DNA of 64,000 nucleotides, from contig NZ_FCNZ02000013.1 of NCBI RefSeq assembly GCF_001544495.1, forward strand, positions 62,001 to 126,000. The letters run 5' to 3'. Shown here piece by piece: positions 1 through 9,687 of the stretch. Numbering within the stretch: position 1 is the stretch's first letter; every line of letters starts with the position of its first letter. The DNA comes from Caballeronia telluris. GTDB lineage: Bacteria; Pseudomonadota; Gammaproteobacteria; Burkholderiales; Burkholderiaceae. The position numbers and the translations under genes were made by a program. Under the pieces are notes generated by a model. It made no database searches, was not told the origin of the DNA, and was given only the letters and a program-made list of their open reading frames with translations.

Positions 1-458
1 AGGCGTATCCGTCGGTCGCGCTGCCCAACGAAATCCGCAGTTCCACCTGGCATTTTCGCCATCGCCACGGCGCCTCCGATCAGGTCACGCTCGCGCCGGT
101 CTACACGGTCAACAACGCGCTGATGGTGCGCCTCGCGACGCTCGCGGGCATGGGTTTCTCCGTCCTTCCGGAAGGCCTCGTCAGAGCCGACCTCGATGCC
201 GGAACGCTCGTGCGGGTCCTGCCCGACTACGCAATCGACGATCCCGACATGAAGGTTTCGGTGGTCTATCCCGGACGCCAGTACCTGCCCGCCAAGACGC
301 GCTTTTTCATCGATTACACGCTCGCCAAGCTCGCGCCGCAGGTGAACGGCGGCGTCGAACGCCCGGACGCGGTGTTGACCCACGTGCCCGGCTTCATGCC
401 GATTTCGACCGCAAGCGCGGGGCACGCCATGCCGCTGGCGGACCGGTCCACTCACTGA
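1..458 (+). CDS. LysR-family transcriptional regulator, C-terminal part (gene enters from the left edge)
   Basis: The reading frame is open from base 3 to the stop at 458 and has no start inside the window, so only about 151 C-terminal residues are present. They read as the second half of a LysR effector-binding domain: a segment with FRHRHG, then LAPVYTVNNAL, then a hydrophobic stretch (ATLAGMGFSVLPEGLV) and the RVLPDY strand typical of the last third of these domains, with a late YPGRQYLPAKTRFFIDY helix. The DNA-binding half lies outside the window. The effector and targets cannot be told. The remnant of a dehydrogenase gene follows directly. Confidence 0.85.
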   Translation, partial: AYPSVALPNEIRSSTWHFRHRHGASDQVTLAPVYTVNNALMVRLATLAGMGFSVLPEGLVRADLDAGTLVRVLPDYAIDDPDMKVSVVYPGRQYLPAKTRFFIDYTLAKLAPQVNGGVERPDAVLTHVPGFMPISTASAGHAMPLADRSTH

Positions 459-484
459 CGGATTCCCGGTATGCCGACCCGCAT

Positions 485-984
485 GATCGGATCGGCCGTG
501 TGTTCGGCGGCATCATGGCGGGTTTCGGCATGAACGTGCTGGCGTACGATCCCGGCACGCCCGCCGAGGACCTGCTCGCACGCGGCGCGCGCTACGTGCC
601 GCTCGCTGTCCGCTCTTGCCGGCGACGTATCACCTCATCGACGAACGCGCGCTCGGCAAGATGAAGCGCGGTGCGATGCTGATCAACACCGGGCGCGGCG
701 GGCTCGTCGAAAGCAATGCGCTGGCCGGTGCATTGAAGAGCGGCCAGCTGGGCCATCTCGGGCTCGACGTCTACGAGGAAGAAGGCGGCCTCTTCTTCGA
801 GGACCACTCGAACCGTCTCCTGCAGGACGACGTGCTCGCGCGCCTCCTGATGTTTCCGAACGTGATCGCCACGTCGCACCAGGCGTTCTTCACGCGCGAG
901 GCGCTGCTCGAAATCGCCACGACGACGCTCGGCAACGTCAGGGCGTGGCAGGACGGCGCGCCGACCAACGTGGTCGACGGCTGA
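485..984 (+). pseudogene. Decayed D-2-hydroxyacid (D-lactate type) dehydrogenase, N-terminus missing and frameshifted
   Basis: Two pieces in different frames together resemble the C-terminal two thirds of an LdhA-type NAD-dependent 2-hydroxyacid dehydrogenase. From 485 the frame reads [23 protein letters not shown], the start of the Rossmann domain, up to YVPL near 604. The family then continues in another frame from about 607 with [13 protein letters not shown], the NTGRGGLV loop, LGLDVYEEE and [11 protein letters not shown] to the stop at 984. About a dozen codons usually found between these blocks are absent. The N-terminal catalytic half (some 150 residues) and a start codon are also missing. 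The gene therefore looks inactivated by deletions. The downstream piece alone (122 residues) could not bind NAD. Its codon use and GC match the neighbours, so decay seems recent. Confidence 0.75.
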
Positions 985-1006
985 GGCGCTTTCGGCCCGC
1001 GCGAAC

Positions 1007-1543
1007 TCAGATATCCCCGTATTCCGACGACGCCTCGCCCGACGCCGCGCACATCTGGCGCAGCAGTTCGGCTTCGCGCTCGTGCACTTCCACCGGCATG
1101 CACAGCGCGCCCGCGTGCGCGAGATAGCGCGCGCGATGCTGGCCGTTCCGGAACGACACCACGCCCTCCCGGTGCACGCCGATGAGCCCTAGGAGCCCCG
1201 GCGCGCGCCGCGCCGAGATCGTCACATAAGGCATTTCGGGCACGCGCGGATTGTCGGGATCGAGGAATTCGCGGATTCCTTTTACCTTGCCCGCATGCCA
1301 GTCGCTGACGGCCGTGAGCACATAGTCGGTCTCGTCGCGATCGGCGCATTCGAGAAGCCGCTTGACGTCGACCAGCACGACCTGATGACGCGAGTCGCGC
1401 CCCGTGAAGACGCGCTTCAGGCGCACGAAGTCGTACAGCGCGTGGCCTTGCAGCCGCACGATCCAGACCGCTTCGGCAGCGGCCGGGGCAATCATCGCAG
1501 TATCGATCGACATAGAGAAGAGCCGGGGCCGCGCGCACTCCAT
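1007..1543 (-). CDS. Conserved hypothetical protein, resembles the plasmid fertility inhibition factor family
   Basis: A protein of about 178 residues if the ATG at 1543 is used. Other in-frame ATGs lie at 1609 and 1513, and none has a strong ribosome binding site. The body reads VWIVRLQGHALYDFVRLKR, then VVLVDVKRLLECADRD, then WHAGKVKGIREFLDPD and FRNGQHRARYLAHAG. From memory this matches Burkholderia proteins annotated as plasmid fertility inhibition factor family (FiwA-like); I cannot confirm this here. No signal peptide or membrane segment is seen, so it should be cytosolic. The FRNGQHRARY block resembles ParB/Srx-like NGxHR motifs, so a nucleotide-related fold is an alternative idea. It is divergent from the DNA repair operon and shares its promoter region. 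Confidence 0.5.
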   Translation of the reverse strand: MECARPRLFSMSIDTAMIAPAAAEAVWIVRLQGHALYDFVRLKRVFTGRDSRHQVVLVDVKRLLECADRDETDYVLTAVSDWHAGKVKGIREFLDPDNPRVPEMPYVTISARRAPGLLGLIGVHREGVVSFRNGQHRARYLAHAGALCMPVEVHEREAELLRQMCAASGEASSEYGDI

Positions 1544-1669
1544 GCGCACGCTTGTTAAGTGAAACTTGTACACCCTAGTGACGGTTCGTGAAAGACTCAT
1601 GACGGGCACGGCATGTGCTCTGTTGCGTGAATCAAACTACGCTCATCCGAAGGACGAGCCGGAGCGAGG

Positions 1670-2755
1670 TTGAACACGAACATAAGCACAAGCACGAACA
1701 CACGGGCTGACCTGATCGTCGCGCGTCCGGAAGGGCTTTACTGTCCGGCAGGCCGCTTTTATATCGATCCGTGGCGGCCGGTCGAACGCGCCGTCATCAC
1801 GCATGCGCATGCCGATCATGCGCGCTTCGGCCATCGGCACTATCTGGCGGCCGAGCCGGGCGTCGGCGTGCTCTTGTCGCGGCTGCCCGGCATCGACTTG
1901 CAGGGCGTGCCTTACGGCGAGCGCATCGTGATCAACGGCGTGACGGTCTCGCTGCATCCGGCGGGGCACGTGCTCGGCTCGGCGCAGGTGCGCGTGGAGC
2001 ACGCGGGCCGCGTGTGGGTTGCCTCGGGCGACTACAAGGTCGAGCCCGATCCCACCTGCGCGCCGTTCGAGCCGGTTCGCTGCGACACCTTCATCACCGA
2101 ATCGACGTTCGGCCTGCCGATCTATCGCTGGGAGCCGTCGCAGACCGTGTTCGACGGCATCGACTCCTGGTGGCGGCACAACGCGGCGCAGGGACGCGCG
2201 TCGGTGCTCTTCTGCTATTCGTTCGGCAAGGCGCAGCGCATTCTCGCGGGCGTCGATGCCGCGATCGGCCCGATCTTCTGCCACGGCGCCGTCGAGCCGC
2301 TCAACCGCGCGTACGTGCAGGCCGGCGTGCATTTGCCGCCGACGCGCCCGGTCTCCGAGATCGCCGCGCGCGACAAGGCCGCGTTCAAGGGCGCGCTCGT
2401 CGTCGCGCCGCCGTCCGCGCAGGGCAGCGCGTGGATGCGGCGCTTCGGCGACTACAGCGACGCCTTCGCGTCCGGCTGGATGCGCCTGCGCGGCACGCGG
2501 CGGCGTCGCGGGCTGGATCGCGGCTTCGTGCTCTCCGATCACGCCGACTGGCCCGGCCTGCAACTCGCGATCGGCGCGACCGGTGCAGAACGCGTGATCG
2601 TCACGCACGGCCAGATCGAGCCGATGGTGCGCTGGCTGCGCGAACAGGGCCTCGAAGCAGGCGCCTTCACGACAGAATACGGCGACGACGCGATAGAAGC
2701 CGACGCGGCCGAAGCGCCGGCGGCCGTCGAGAGCACGACGAGCCACGCAGAATGA
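1670..2755 (+). CDS. Ligase-associated DNA exonuclease (metallo-beta-lactamase fold)
   Basis: A protein of 361 residues. The HxHxDH metal site HAHADH is at residues 45-50. Further conserved blocks are [11 protein letters not shown], the ASGDYK strand and a late SDHADW, which is the layout of beta-CASP nucleases of the SNM1/exonuclease type seen next to bacterial ATP-dependent ligases. The expected role is trimming DNA ends before joining. The start is a TTG at 1670 with GGAG five bases ahead; no better ATG or GTG precedes the conserved part. The stop overlaps the ligase start (ATGA, 2752-2755), so the two are translationally coupled. It is the first gene of a four-gene operon. Activity is inferred from family and context. 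Confidence 0.9.
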   Translation: MNTNISTSTNTRADLIVARPEGLYCPAGRFYIDPWRPVERAVITHAHADHARFGHRHYLAAEPGVGVLLSRLPGIDLQGVPYGERIVINGVTVSLHPAGHVLGSAQVRVEHAGRVWVASGDYKVEPDPTCAPFEPVRCDTFITESTFGLPIYRWEPSQTVFDGIDSWWRHNAAQGRASVLFCYSFGKAQRILAGVDAAIGPIFCHGAVEPLNRAYVQAGVHLPPTRPVSEIAARDKAAFKGALVVAPPSAQGSAWMRRFGDYSDAFASGWMRLRGTRRRRGLDRGFVLSDHADWPGLQLAIGATGAERVIVTHGQIEPMVRWLREQGLEAGAFTTEYGDDAIEADAAEAPAAVESTTSHAE

Positions 2756-4407
2756 AACGCTTCGCCACGCTCTACGCCGCCCTCGACGCGACGACTTCGA
2801 CGAACGAGAAGCTCGAAGCGCTGACCGCGTACTTCTCGGCGGCCGAGCCCGAGGATGCCGCGTGGGCGTCGTATTTCCTCGCGGGCGGCAAGCCGCGCCA
2901 GTCGGTGCCGACGCGCGTGCTCACCGAACTCGCCCGCGAGCGCGCCGGCCTGCCGGAATGGCTCTTCGAGGAGTCGTATCAGGCGGTCGGCGATCTGGCC
3001 GAAACGATCGCGCATATCCTGCCCCCCGCGACGCGCGAATCCGAACTCGGGCTCGCGCAGTGGATCGAGGATCGCGTACTGACCTTGCGCGGCGCGAGTC
3101 CCCCGGAGTTGCGCGAGCGGCTCGTCGGCTACTGGGACGAACTGAACTGGAGCGAGCGCTTTCTGCTGACGAAGCTGATCGGCGGCGGCTTTCGCGTCGG
3201 CGTGGCGCGGCAGCTCGTCGTGCGCGCGCTCGCCGAGGTCGCGGGCGTCGATCACAAGCGCATCGCGCAACGGATGGTCGGCTGGACCGATTCGCGTCAG
3301 GCGCCGAGCGCCGCGCGCTATTTGCGGCTCGTCGCCCCCGAGCGCGCGGGCGAAGAGGCCGACGCGCCGCACGAAAGCGATCTCGGTCTGCCCTATCCGT
3401 TCTTTCTCGCGCATCCGCTGCAAGCCGATCCGGCGACGCTCGGAGCGCCATCGGACTGGCTCGTCGAATGGAAGTGGGACGGCATTCGCGCGCAGCTCGT
3501 CAAGCGCGGCGGCCGCGTGTGGCTGTGGTCGCGCGGCGAGGACCTCATCACGGATCGCTTTCCCGAACTCGCGTCGCTCGGCGCGGCGCTGCCGGACGGC
3601 ACCGTGATCGACGGCGAGATTCTCGCCTGGGAGCCGGGCAGCGCGGCGCCGTTGCCGTTCGCGCGCCTGCAGCCGCGCATCACGCGCAAGTCGCTGACGA
3701 AGAAGGTGCTCGCCGATTCGCCCGCGGCGCTCCTCGCCTACGATCTGCTCGAAGCCGATGGCATCGACTTGCGCACGACGCCGCTCGAAGCACGCCGCGC
3801 GCGGCTCGATGCCCTCGCCACGACGCTTGCGACGGACTTGCTGCGCGTCTCGCCACTCGTCGCCGCCGACGACTGGAACACGCTCGCGACGCTGCGCGAC
3901 GAGAGCCGCGCGCGCGGCGTCGAAGGTCTGATGCTGAAGGCGCGCCACTCTATGTACGGCGTCGGGCGCACGAAGGCGTCGGGGACATGGTGGAAGTGGA
4001 AGATCGACCCGTACGCCGTCGATGCCGTGCTGCTCTACGCGCAGCGCGGCCACGGCCGGCGCGCGAGCCTCTACACGGATTTCACCTTCGCGGTCTGGGA
4101 CGAAGCCGACGGCGTACGCACGCTGGTGCCGTTCGCCAAGGCGTATTCGGGCCTCACCGACGAGGAAATGCGCCAGGTCGATGCAATCGTGCGCAAGACG
4201 ACGGTCGAGAAGTTCGGCCCGGTGCGCAGCGTCACGCCGACGCTCGTCTTCGAGATCGGCTTCGAAGGGATTCAGGCGAGCCCGCGCCACAAGTCGGGCA
4301 TCGCGGTGCGTTTTCCGCGCATGCTGCGCTGGCGCACCGACAAGCAGATCGACGACGCCGACACGCTCGACATGCTCAAGGGCTTTCTCGGCGAGACCGC
4401 ATCATGA
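2752..4407 (+). CDS. ATP-dependent DNA ligase (repair type)
   Basis: 551 residues. The nucleotidyl-transferase motif KWDG with the adenylated lysine is at 241-244, preceded by an N-terminal helical DNA-binding domain (about 1-200). Later ligase motifs are seen: the DGEILAW block (motif III region), GVEGLMLKA (motif IV), and WWKWK (motif V) leading into a C-terminal OB domain with AYSGLTDEE. It seals nicks using ATP, unlike the NAD-dependent replicative LigA. The start ATG at 2752 overlaps the exonuclease stop, and the stop at 4407 overlaps the helicase ATG, so it is tightly coupled to both. No Ku or polymerase domain is fused, which separates it from LigD-type end joining. Confidence 0.93.
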   Translation: MKRFATLYAALDATTSTNEKLEALTAYFSAAEPEDAAWASYFLAGGKPRQSVPTRVLTELARERAGLPEWLFEESYQAVGDLAETIAHILPPATRESELGLAQWIEDRVLTLRGASPPELRERLVGYWDELNWSERFLLTKLIGGGFRVGVARQLVVRALAEVAGVDHKRIAQRMVGWTDSRQAPSAARYLRLVAPERAGEEADAPHESDLGLPYPFFLAHPLQADPATLGAPSDWLVEWKWDGIRAQLVKRGGRVWLWSRGEDLITDRFPELASLGAALPDGTVIDGEILAWEPGSAAPLPFARLQPRITRKSLTKKVLADSPAALLAYDLLEADGIDLRTTPLEARRARLDALATTLATDLLRVSPLVAADDWNTLATLRDESRARGVEGLMLKARHSMYGVGRTKASGTWWKWKIDPYAVDAVLLYAQRGHGRRASLYTDFTFAVWDEADGVRTLVPFAKAYSGLTDEEMRQVDAIVRKTTVEKFGPVRSVTPTLVFEIGFEGIQASPRHKSGIAVRFPRMLRWRTDKQIDDADTLDMLKGFLGETAS

Positions 4408-7001
4408 ATGCGCCCGACGACGCCCGCGAGCGGCGGCCGCGCCCGCCACGTCCGCGACGCGTGCCGAAGACGCGCGCGGCGCAGGCGAAAAGCGATGCCA
4501 CGGCGGCCGGATCGTTCCGGCCCGCGCCGTTCGGCGTCGATCCGCTCGAAGCGGCGAAGCCGTTCGACGAACGCGTGAAACGCTGGTTCGCGGACAAAGG
4601 CTGGCAGCCGTTCGACTTCCAGCGCGAAGTGTGGCGCGAGATCGCGCACGGATCGAGCGGCCTGCTTCACGCGACGACCGGCGCCGGCAAGACATGGGCG
4701 GTGTGGCTCGGCGCGCTCGCGGCGTTCGCGGAACCGAAGGCGCGCGCGCTGCCCGCGCCGCTCACCGTGCTGTGGATCACGCCGATGCGCGCGCTCGCGG
4801 CCGATACCGCGCGCGCGTTGCAGGCCGCCGTGACGGCGCTCGCCGTGCCGTGGTCGGTCGGCCTGCGCACCGGCGACACGCAATCGGCCGAACGCGCGCG
4901 GCAGAATCGCCGGATGCCGTCGGCGCTCGTCACGACGCCCGAAAGCCTCACGCTGATGCTCACGCGCGCCAACGCACGCGAGGAACTCGCGCACGTGCGG
5001 CTCGTGGTCGTCGACGAATGGCACGAACTGCTCGGCAACAAGCGCGGCACGCAGACCCAGCTCGCGCTCGCGCGCCTCGTCCGCTGGCGGCCCGAAGTGC
5101 AGGTCTGGGGCCTCTCCGCGACGCTCGGCAACACCCAACTCGCGCACGACGCGCTGCTCGCATCGGTAAAAACGCCGCGCGTGATCGTGCGCGGCGCGCA
5201 GCCGAAGACGCTTATCGTCGATACGCTGATTCCCGAGACGATCGAGCGCTTTCCGTGGGGCGGCCATCTCGGCGTGCGGCAGGTCGGGCCGGTCGCCGAT
5301 GAAATCGACCGGGCGCAGAGTTCGCTCGTCTTCACCAACACGCGCTCTCAATCGGAAATCTGGTATCGCGCGCTGCTCGAACTGCGTCCCGACTGGGCCG
5401 GCCTCATCGCGCTGCATCATGGATCGCTCGATCAGGAAGTACGCGAATGGGTCGAACTCGGGCTGAAGAACGGGCAATTGAAGGCGGTCGTGTGCACGTC
5501 GAGCCTCGATCTCGGCGTCGATTTCCTGCCGGTCGATCGCGTGTTTCAAATCGGCTCGCCGAAGGGCGTCGCGCGCCTGATGCAGCGCGCCGGGCGCTCC
5601 GGCCACGCGCCCGGACGCGTGTCGCGCGTGACGATCGTGCCGACGCATGCGCTCGAACTCGTCGAAGCGGCGGCGGCGCGCTGGGCGGTCGAGGAAAAGC
5701 ACATCGAAGGCCGCGAGATGCCGTACAAACCGCTCGACGTGCTCGTGCAGCATCTCGTGACGGTGGCGATCGGCGGCGGCTTCACGGCGTCCGAACTCTT
5801 CGACGAAGTCCGCCACGCGTATGCGTATCGCGACCTGACGCAGCAGGAATTCGACTGGGCGCTCGCCTTCGTCGAGCGCGGCGGCACGTCGCTCGCGGCG
5901 TATCCGGACTATCACCGCGTCGAGCGCGACGACGGCGGCGTCTATCGCGTGCCGCGCGAGGACCTGATCCGGCGGCATCGCAACAACGTCGGGACCATCG
6001 TGGCGAACGCGACCATCAACGTCGCCTACCTGACGGGCGGGCGCATCGGCGCGATGGAGGAATCGTTCATCTCGCGCCTGAAACCCGGCGACGTCTTCAC
6101 GTTCGGCGGCCGCACGCTCGAACTCGTGCGCGTGCGCGACATGACCGCCTACGTGAAGCGCGCGACCTCCTCGCGCGGCGCGATGCCGCAATGGGCCGGC
6201 AGCCGCATGCCGCTGTCGTCGGAACTCGCGGGCGCAACGCTCATGATGCTCGCGCGCGCAAACGCCGGCATCTACGACGAACCCGAAATGCGCGCCGTGC
6301 GGCCGCTGCTCGAATTGCAGGCGAAATGGTCCGCGCTGCCGGGACCGGGCGTGCTGCTCGTCGAGGCGATCCGTTCGCGCGAGGGACATCATTTCTTCTG
6401 CTACCCGTTCGCCGGACGCACCGCGCATATCGGGCTGGGATCGCTGATCGGCTGGCGCGTCGCGCGCGATTCGCCGAGCACGTTTTCCATTTCGATGAAC
6501 GACTATGGGTTCGAGCTGCTGTCGGCGCGTCCGTTCGACTGGGAGACGCTCATGGAAGGCGGACTCTTTTCGCCCGCGAATCTCGAACACGACATTCTCG
6601 CGAGCCTCAATTCCTCCGAACTCGCGGCGCGGCGCTTTCGCGAGATCGCGCGCGTGTCGGGGCTCGTGTATCAGGGACATCCGGGGCAGCAAAAGAGCGC
6701 GCGGCAATTGCAGGCGTCGAGCGGGCTCTTCTACGAAGTGTTTCGCAAGCACGACGCCGATAACCTGCTGCTCGCGCAGGCCGAGGACGAAGTGCGGCTT
6801 CAGGAACTCGAACTGGACCGCATCCGCGTGGCGCTCGAACGGATGAACGCGAGCCGTCTCGCGCTCACGCATCCGAAGAAACCGACGCCCTTCGCGTTTC
6901 CGCTGATCGTCGGACGACTGCGCGAGAAGGTGAGCACCGAGAAGCTGTCCGATCGCGTCGAACGGATGCTGGCCGATCTGGAAAAGGCGGCGCGCACATG
7001 A
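4404..7001 (+). CDS. Ligase-associated DEXH-box helicase (Lhr-like)
   Basis: 865 residues. Superfamily 2 motifs occur in order: Walker A TTGAGKT near residue 91-97, the DEWH box near 204, LSATLGN (motif III), [10 protein letters not shown] (motif V) and QRAGRSGH near 393 (motif VI). A long C-terminal part follows that is typical of Lhr-core helicases, with a winged-helix region and a beta-rich domain. A basic, proline-rich N-terminus (about 1-35) looks disordered. The family translocates on single-stranded DNA and unwinds duplexes in DNA repair. The start overlaps the ligase stop and the stop overlaps the pdeM start (ATGA both times), so the four products should be made in step. Confidence 0.92.
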   Translation: MNAPDDARERRPRPPRPRRVPKTRAAQAKSDATAAGSFRPAPFGVDPLEAAKPFDERVKRWFADKGWQPFDFQREVWREIAHGSSGLLHATTGAGKTWAVWLGALAAFAEPKARALPAPLTVLWITPMRALAADTARALQAAVTALAVPWSVGLRTGDTQSAERARQNRRMPSALVTTPESLTLMLTRANAREELAHVRLVVVDEWHELLGNKRGTQTQLALARLVRWRPEVQVWGLSATLGNTQLAHDALLASVKTPRVIVRGAQPKTLIVDTLIPETIERFPWGGHLGVRQVGPVADEIDRAQSSLVFTNTRSQSEIWYRALLELRPDWAGLIALHHGSLDQEVREWVELGLKNGQLKAVVCTSSLDLGVDFLPVDRVFQIGSPKGVARLMQRAGRSGHAPGRVSRVTIVPTHALELVEAAAARWAVEEKHIEGREMPYKPLDVLVQHLVTVAIGGGFTASELFDEVRHAYAYRDLTQQEFDWALAFVERGGTSLAAYPDYHRVERDDGGVYRVPREDLIRRHRNNVGTIVANATINVAYLTGGRIGAMEESFISRLKPGDVFTFGGRTLELVRVRDMTAYVKRATSSRGAMPQWAGSRMPLSSELAGATLMMLARANAGIYDEPEMRAVRPLLELQAKWSALPGPGVLLVEAIRSREGHHFFCYPFAGRTAHIGLGSLIGWRVARDSPSTFSISMNDYGFELLSARPFDWETLMEGGLFSPANLEHDILASLNSSELAARRFREIARVSGLVYQGHPGQQKSARQLQASSGLFYEVFRKHDADNLLLAQAEDEVRLQELELDRIRVALERMNASRLALTHPKKPTPFAFPLIVGRLREKVSTEKLSDRVERMLADLEKAART

Positions 7002-7675
7002 CGACCGAAGCGCTGACCGTCGATGTCGCCGGCCACACGTTGCTGCTCTCGGCCGAGCGCGCGGCGTTCGATCCGCTCCTGAAGGCGCTCTTCATCGCCG
7101 ACGCGCATTTCGGCAAGGACGCCGTGTTCCGTGCGCGCGGGATTCCGGTGCCGGCCGGGACGACCGATGCAAATCTCGCGCGGCTCGATGCGCTCGTCGC
7201 GACGCATCGGCCCGAGTCGATCGTGTTTCTCGGCGACTTGTTGCACGCGCGGGAATCGCACGCCGACGAGACGTTGAGCGCGCTGTCGGCTTGGCGCGCG
7301 CGGCATCGGGCGCTGCGGCTCTTGCTCGTCGAAGGCAATCACGACCGGCATGCGGGCGCGCTGCCGGCGGCGTTCGGCATCGAGACGGTGTTCGAGCCCT
7401 ATGCGATGGGACCGTGGGCGCTTTGCCATCATCCGCAGACCGTGGACGCCGCGTATGCGCTTGGCGGGCACGAGCATCCGGTTTATCGCATCGCGACGCG
7501 AGCGGACCGGGTGCGGCTGCCGTGCTTTCGGTTCGGTGCGCGAAACGGGGTGCTGCCGGCGTTCGGTGAATTCACCGGCGGGTTCGAAGTGAACGACTCG
7601 GCGCGGGGAGAGGCGATTTACGTCGTCGCGGGCGAAAGAGTGCTGGAGGTGCGGGGGTCGATCCACCCTCAGTGA
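6998..7675 (+). CDS. pdeM: Ligase-associated metallophosphoesterase PdeM
   Basis: 225 residues with a complete calcineurin-like phosphoesterase metal centre: ADAHFGK (Asp35, His37), GDLLH (from 79), GNHDRH (from 113) and GGHEHP (157-161). In this gene order the family is annotated as the endonuclease or phosphoesterase PdeM of the ligase-associated DNA damage response. It probably cleans DNA 3' ends or cuts single strands, but the true substrate is poorly known. The ATG overlaps the helicase stop. Its last seven bases overlap the convergent gene at 7669-8112, which leaves no room for a separate terminator. Confidence 0.88.
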   Translation: MTTEALTVDVAGHTLLLSAERAAFDPLLKALFIADAHFGKDAVFRARGIPVPAGTTDANLARLDALVATHRPESIVFLGDLLHARESHADETLSALSAWRARHRALRLLLVEGNHDRHAGALPAAFGIETVFEPYAMGPWALCHHPQTVDAAYALGGHEHPVYRIATRADRVRLPCFRFGARNGVLPAFGEFTGGFEVNDSARGEAIYVVAGERVLEVRGSIHPQ

Positions 7676-8112
7676 TAAATCGTCTTCGACGACGTGAGCT
7701 TCGTCAGCGTCCCGCGCTGGAACCTGAACCAGCCCTCGCCGGTTCTGAGCACGGCTTCGTCGCGCTGCCAGTAGACGCTCTCGATCCTGAGGCGCCGCCC
7801 GATACGCTCGACCGCCGGCGGTTTCCTGCGAAAGTCGTAGAGCACGAGCCCATTGCCCTCCTCGACCAGCATCCGCGCGACCGCCTCGTGGGCGCCCGAC
7901 GTGTCGTCGAAATGGCGCAGGCGGTTGTTGTTCACGCGATCGAACGGCTGGCCGTCGATCTGCGCGACGTACGCGCTGCCCTCCTGCACGAACTGCAGCG
8001 CGCCGGCCACCGTCGCGACAGGCCCCGCTGTGACGCTTTGCGCATGCGCGACGCTCGCGACGAGCGTCGCGGCCGCGAACAGAACCTGAAGCACTCTCCG
8101 GCAAACGATCAT
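7669..8112 (-). CDS. Small exported protein of unknown function
   Basis: 147 residues. The N-terminus RRVLQVLFAAATLVASVAHAQS is a classic Sec signal peptide with an AHA-type cleavage site, so the mature part of about 120 residues should be periplasmic. The rest is rich in charged and aromatic residues (QIDGQPFDRVNNNRLRHFDD, GWFRFQRGTL) and shows no motif I recognise. GGAG lies seven bases before the ATG at 8112, which supports this start. The 3' end overlaps pdeM on the other strand. Upstream is a 300-base gene-free region that it shares with a divergent MFS gene. Confidence 0.75.
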   Translation of the reverse strand: MIVCRRVLQVLFAAATLVASVAHAQSVTAGPVATVAGALQFVQEGSAYVAQIDGQPFDRVNNNRLRHFDDTSGAHEAVARMLVEEGNGLVLYDFRRKPPAVERIGRRLRIESVYWQRDEAVLRTGEGWFRFQRGTLTKLTSSKTIYH

Positions 8113-8420
8113 CGAATGACTCCTGAAACGCGGCGCTTTTCCAACACCGCGTCAACGCGCAATGATCCGAATTTTGACATCGCGTAATTAAAAGAACCAT
8201 TCACAAGCGACCCATCGCAGGGAAGACTCATGCGTACATCGGACCCTTCCGGAAAATAACCCTTACGCGAGCGCCGTGCCCGAGCGGCGGAACTAAGGGT
8301 TTTCACCAGCGACGGCGTACATCCTTCGGTACACTTCACTCCTTCATTCATCGCGTAACGCTTGGCGTCGTTCATTTCGAAAACGCGCGTCGCGACGACA
8401 CTTCCGCGCCCTTCGCCGCC
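8113..8420. other. Gene-free divergent promoter region
   Basis: This 308-base stretch separates a secreted-protein gene (minus) from an MFS gene (plus). It has AT-richer parts around 8165-8200 that could hold promoters for both directions, and one clear hairpin (listed separately, 8258-8301). I see no convincing small gene here; the short frames are in the wrong codon pattern. Confidence 0.6.
8258..8301 (+). promoter_or_regulatory. Hairpin in the leader of the MFS gene
   Basis: AACCCTTA at 8258-8265 is the exact reverse complement of TAAGGGTT at 8294-8301. A second short stem inside (GCCG/CGGC) is followed by TTTT. It could be an attenuator-like structure, a terminator or an operator for the MFS gene 120 bases downstream. 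No ligand or protein can be named. Confidence 0.4.
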
Positions 8421-9593
8421 ATGCCCCTGCCTCTTCTCGCTCTCGCCATTGCCGCGTTCGGCATCGGCACGACCGAATTCGTCATCATGGGCCTCTTGCC
8501 CAACGTCGCCCGCGACCTCGATGTATCGATTCCCGCCGCCGGCATGCTCGTCTCCGGCTATGCGCTCGGCGTGACCATCGGCGCGCCGATCCTCGCCATC
8601 ATCACCGCGAAGATGCCGCGCAAGAAGGCGCTGATGGGGCTGATCGGCGTGTTCATCGTCGGCAACATGCTGTGCGCGATCGCGCCGGGCTACTGGGTCC
8701 TGATGGGCGCGCGCATCGTGACGGCGTTCTGCCACGGCGCGTTCTTCGGCATCGGCTCGGTGGTCGCGGCCGACCTCGTCGCGCCGAACCGCCGCGCGCA
8801 GGCGATCGCACTGATGTTCACCGGCCTGACGCTCGCGAACGTGCTCGGCGTGCCGCTCGGCACCGCGCTCGGCCAGGCGGCCGGCTGGCGCGCGACGTTC
8901 TGGGTCGTGACGCTGATCGGCCTCGTCGCGGCGGGGGCGCTCGCCGTCTGCCTGCCGAGGCACATCGAGATGCGCGAAACCAGCATCCTGCGCGAATTCG
9001 ACGTGCTCAAGAACCCGCAAGTGCTGATGGTGCTCGGCATCAGCGTGCTGGCGTCTGCCAGCCTGTTCTCGGTCTTCACCTACATCACGCCGATTCTCGA
9101 AGACGTCACCGGCTTCTCGCCGCATGCGGTCACGTATGTGCTGCTGCTCTTCGGGCTCGGACTGACGGTCGGCAGCACGCTCGGCGGCAAGCTCGCCGAC
9201 TGGAAAGTGCTGCGCTCGCTCTTGTCGTTCCTGCTCGCGATCGTGGTGATCCTCATCATCTTCGCCGGCACGATGCGCTTCGAAATCCCCGCGATGATCA
9301 CGATTTTCCTCTGGGGCGTGCTCGCGTTCGCGATCGTGCCGCCGCTGCAGATTTTGATCGTGAACCGCGCGAGCGACGCGCCGAATCTCGCCTCGACGCT
9401 GAATCAAGGCGCCTTCAATCTCGGCAACGCGACGGGCGCGTGGCTCGGCGGCGTCGCGATCAGCGCGGGCGCGCCGCTCGAGGCACTGCCGTGGGTCGGC
9501 GTGCTGATGGCGTGCGGCGCGTTCGGGCTGACGCTGCTTTCCGCGTCGCTTGAGCGGCGCGCGCGGCGCTCGGCCGTCGGGCAGGCGGCCTGA
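8421..9593 (+). CDS. MFS transporter, DHA1 drug/sugar efflux type (AraJ/YdhP-like)
   Basis: 390 residues with about twelve hydrophobic segments. The opening LALAIAAFGIGTTEFVIMGLLPNVARDL is characteristic of the AraJ/YdhP/SotB branch of the DHA1 family (TEFVIMGLLP). The cytoplasmic loop between segments 2 and 3 carries the ITAKMPRKKAL version of the MFS signature. These are proton-driven exporters of drugs, sugars or amino acid derivatives; the substrate here is unknown. The ATG at 8421 has only a weak ribosome binding site, but the first membrane segment starts right after it, so this start is likely. A second, unrelated MFS gene follows about 95 bases downstream on the same strand and may be cotranscribed. 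Confidence 0.85.
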   Translation: MPLPLLALAIAAFGIGTTEFVIMGLLPNVARDLDVSIPAAGMLVSGYALGVTIGAPILAIITAKMPRKKALMGLIGVFIVGNMLCAIAPGYWVLMGARIVTAFCHGAFFGIGSVVAADLVAPNRRAQAIALMFTGLTLANVLGVPLGTALGQAAGWRATFWVVTLIGLVAAGALAVCLPRHIEMRETSILREFDVLKNPQVLMVLGISVLASASLFSVFTYITPILEDVTGFSPHAVTYVLLLFGLGLTVGSTLGGKLADWKVLRSLLSFLLAIVVILIIFAGTMRFEIPAMITIFLWGVLAFAIVPPLQILIVNRASDAPNLASTLNQGAFNLGNATGAWLGGVAISAGAPLEALPWVGVLMACGAFGLTLLSASLERRARRSAVGQAA

Positions 9594-9687
9594 ACGTCCT
9601 TCCCTCCGCCTTTTCAGCCGGAAAAGGCACAATCACGGCTTCACTATCCCACGCGCCGCCGGTGAACCCGCGCCGGCGCGTTCGTCG

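Noticed and set aside
4272..6872. Long minus-strand open frame opposite the helicase gene
   Set aside because: It has the same arginine-rich antisense character, and the plus-strand helicase has all its motifs.
8109..9632. Minus-strand frame of 507 codons opposite an MFS gene
   Set aside because: It is an Arg/Glu/His-rich shadow; the plus strand has a clear membrane transporter.
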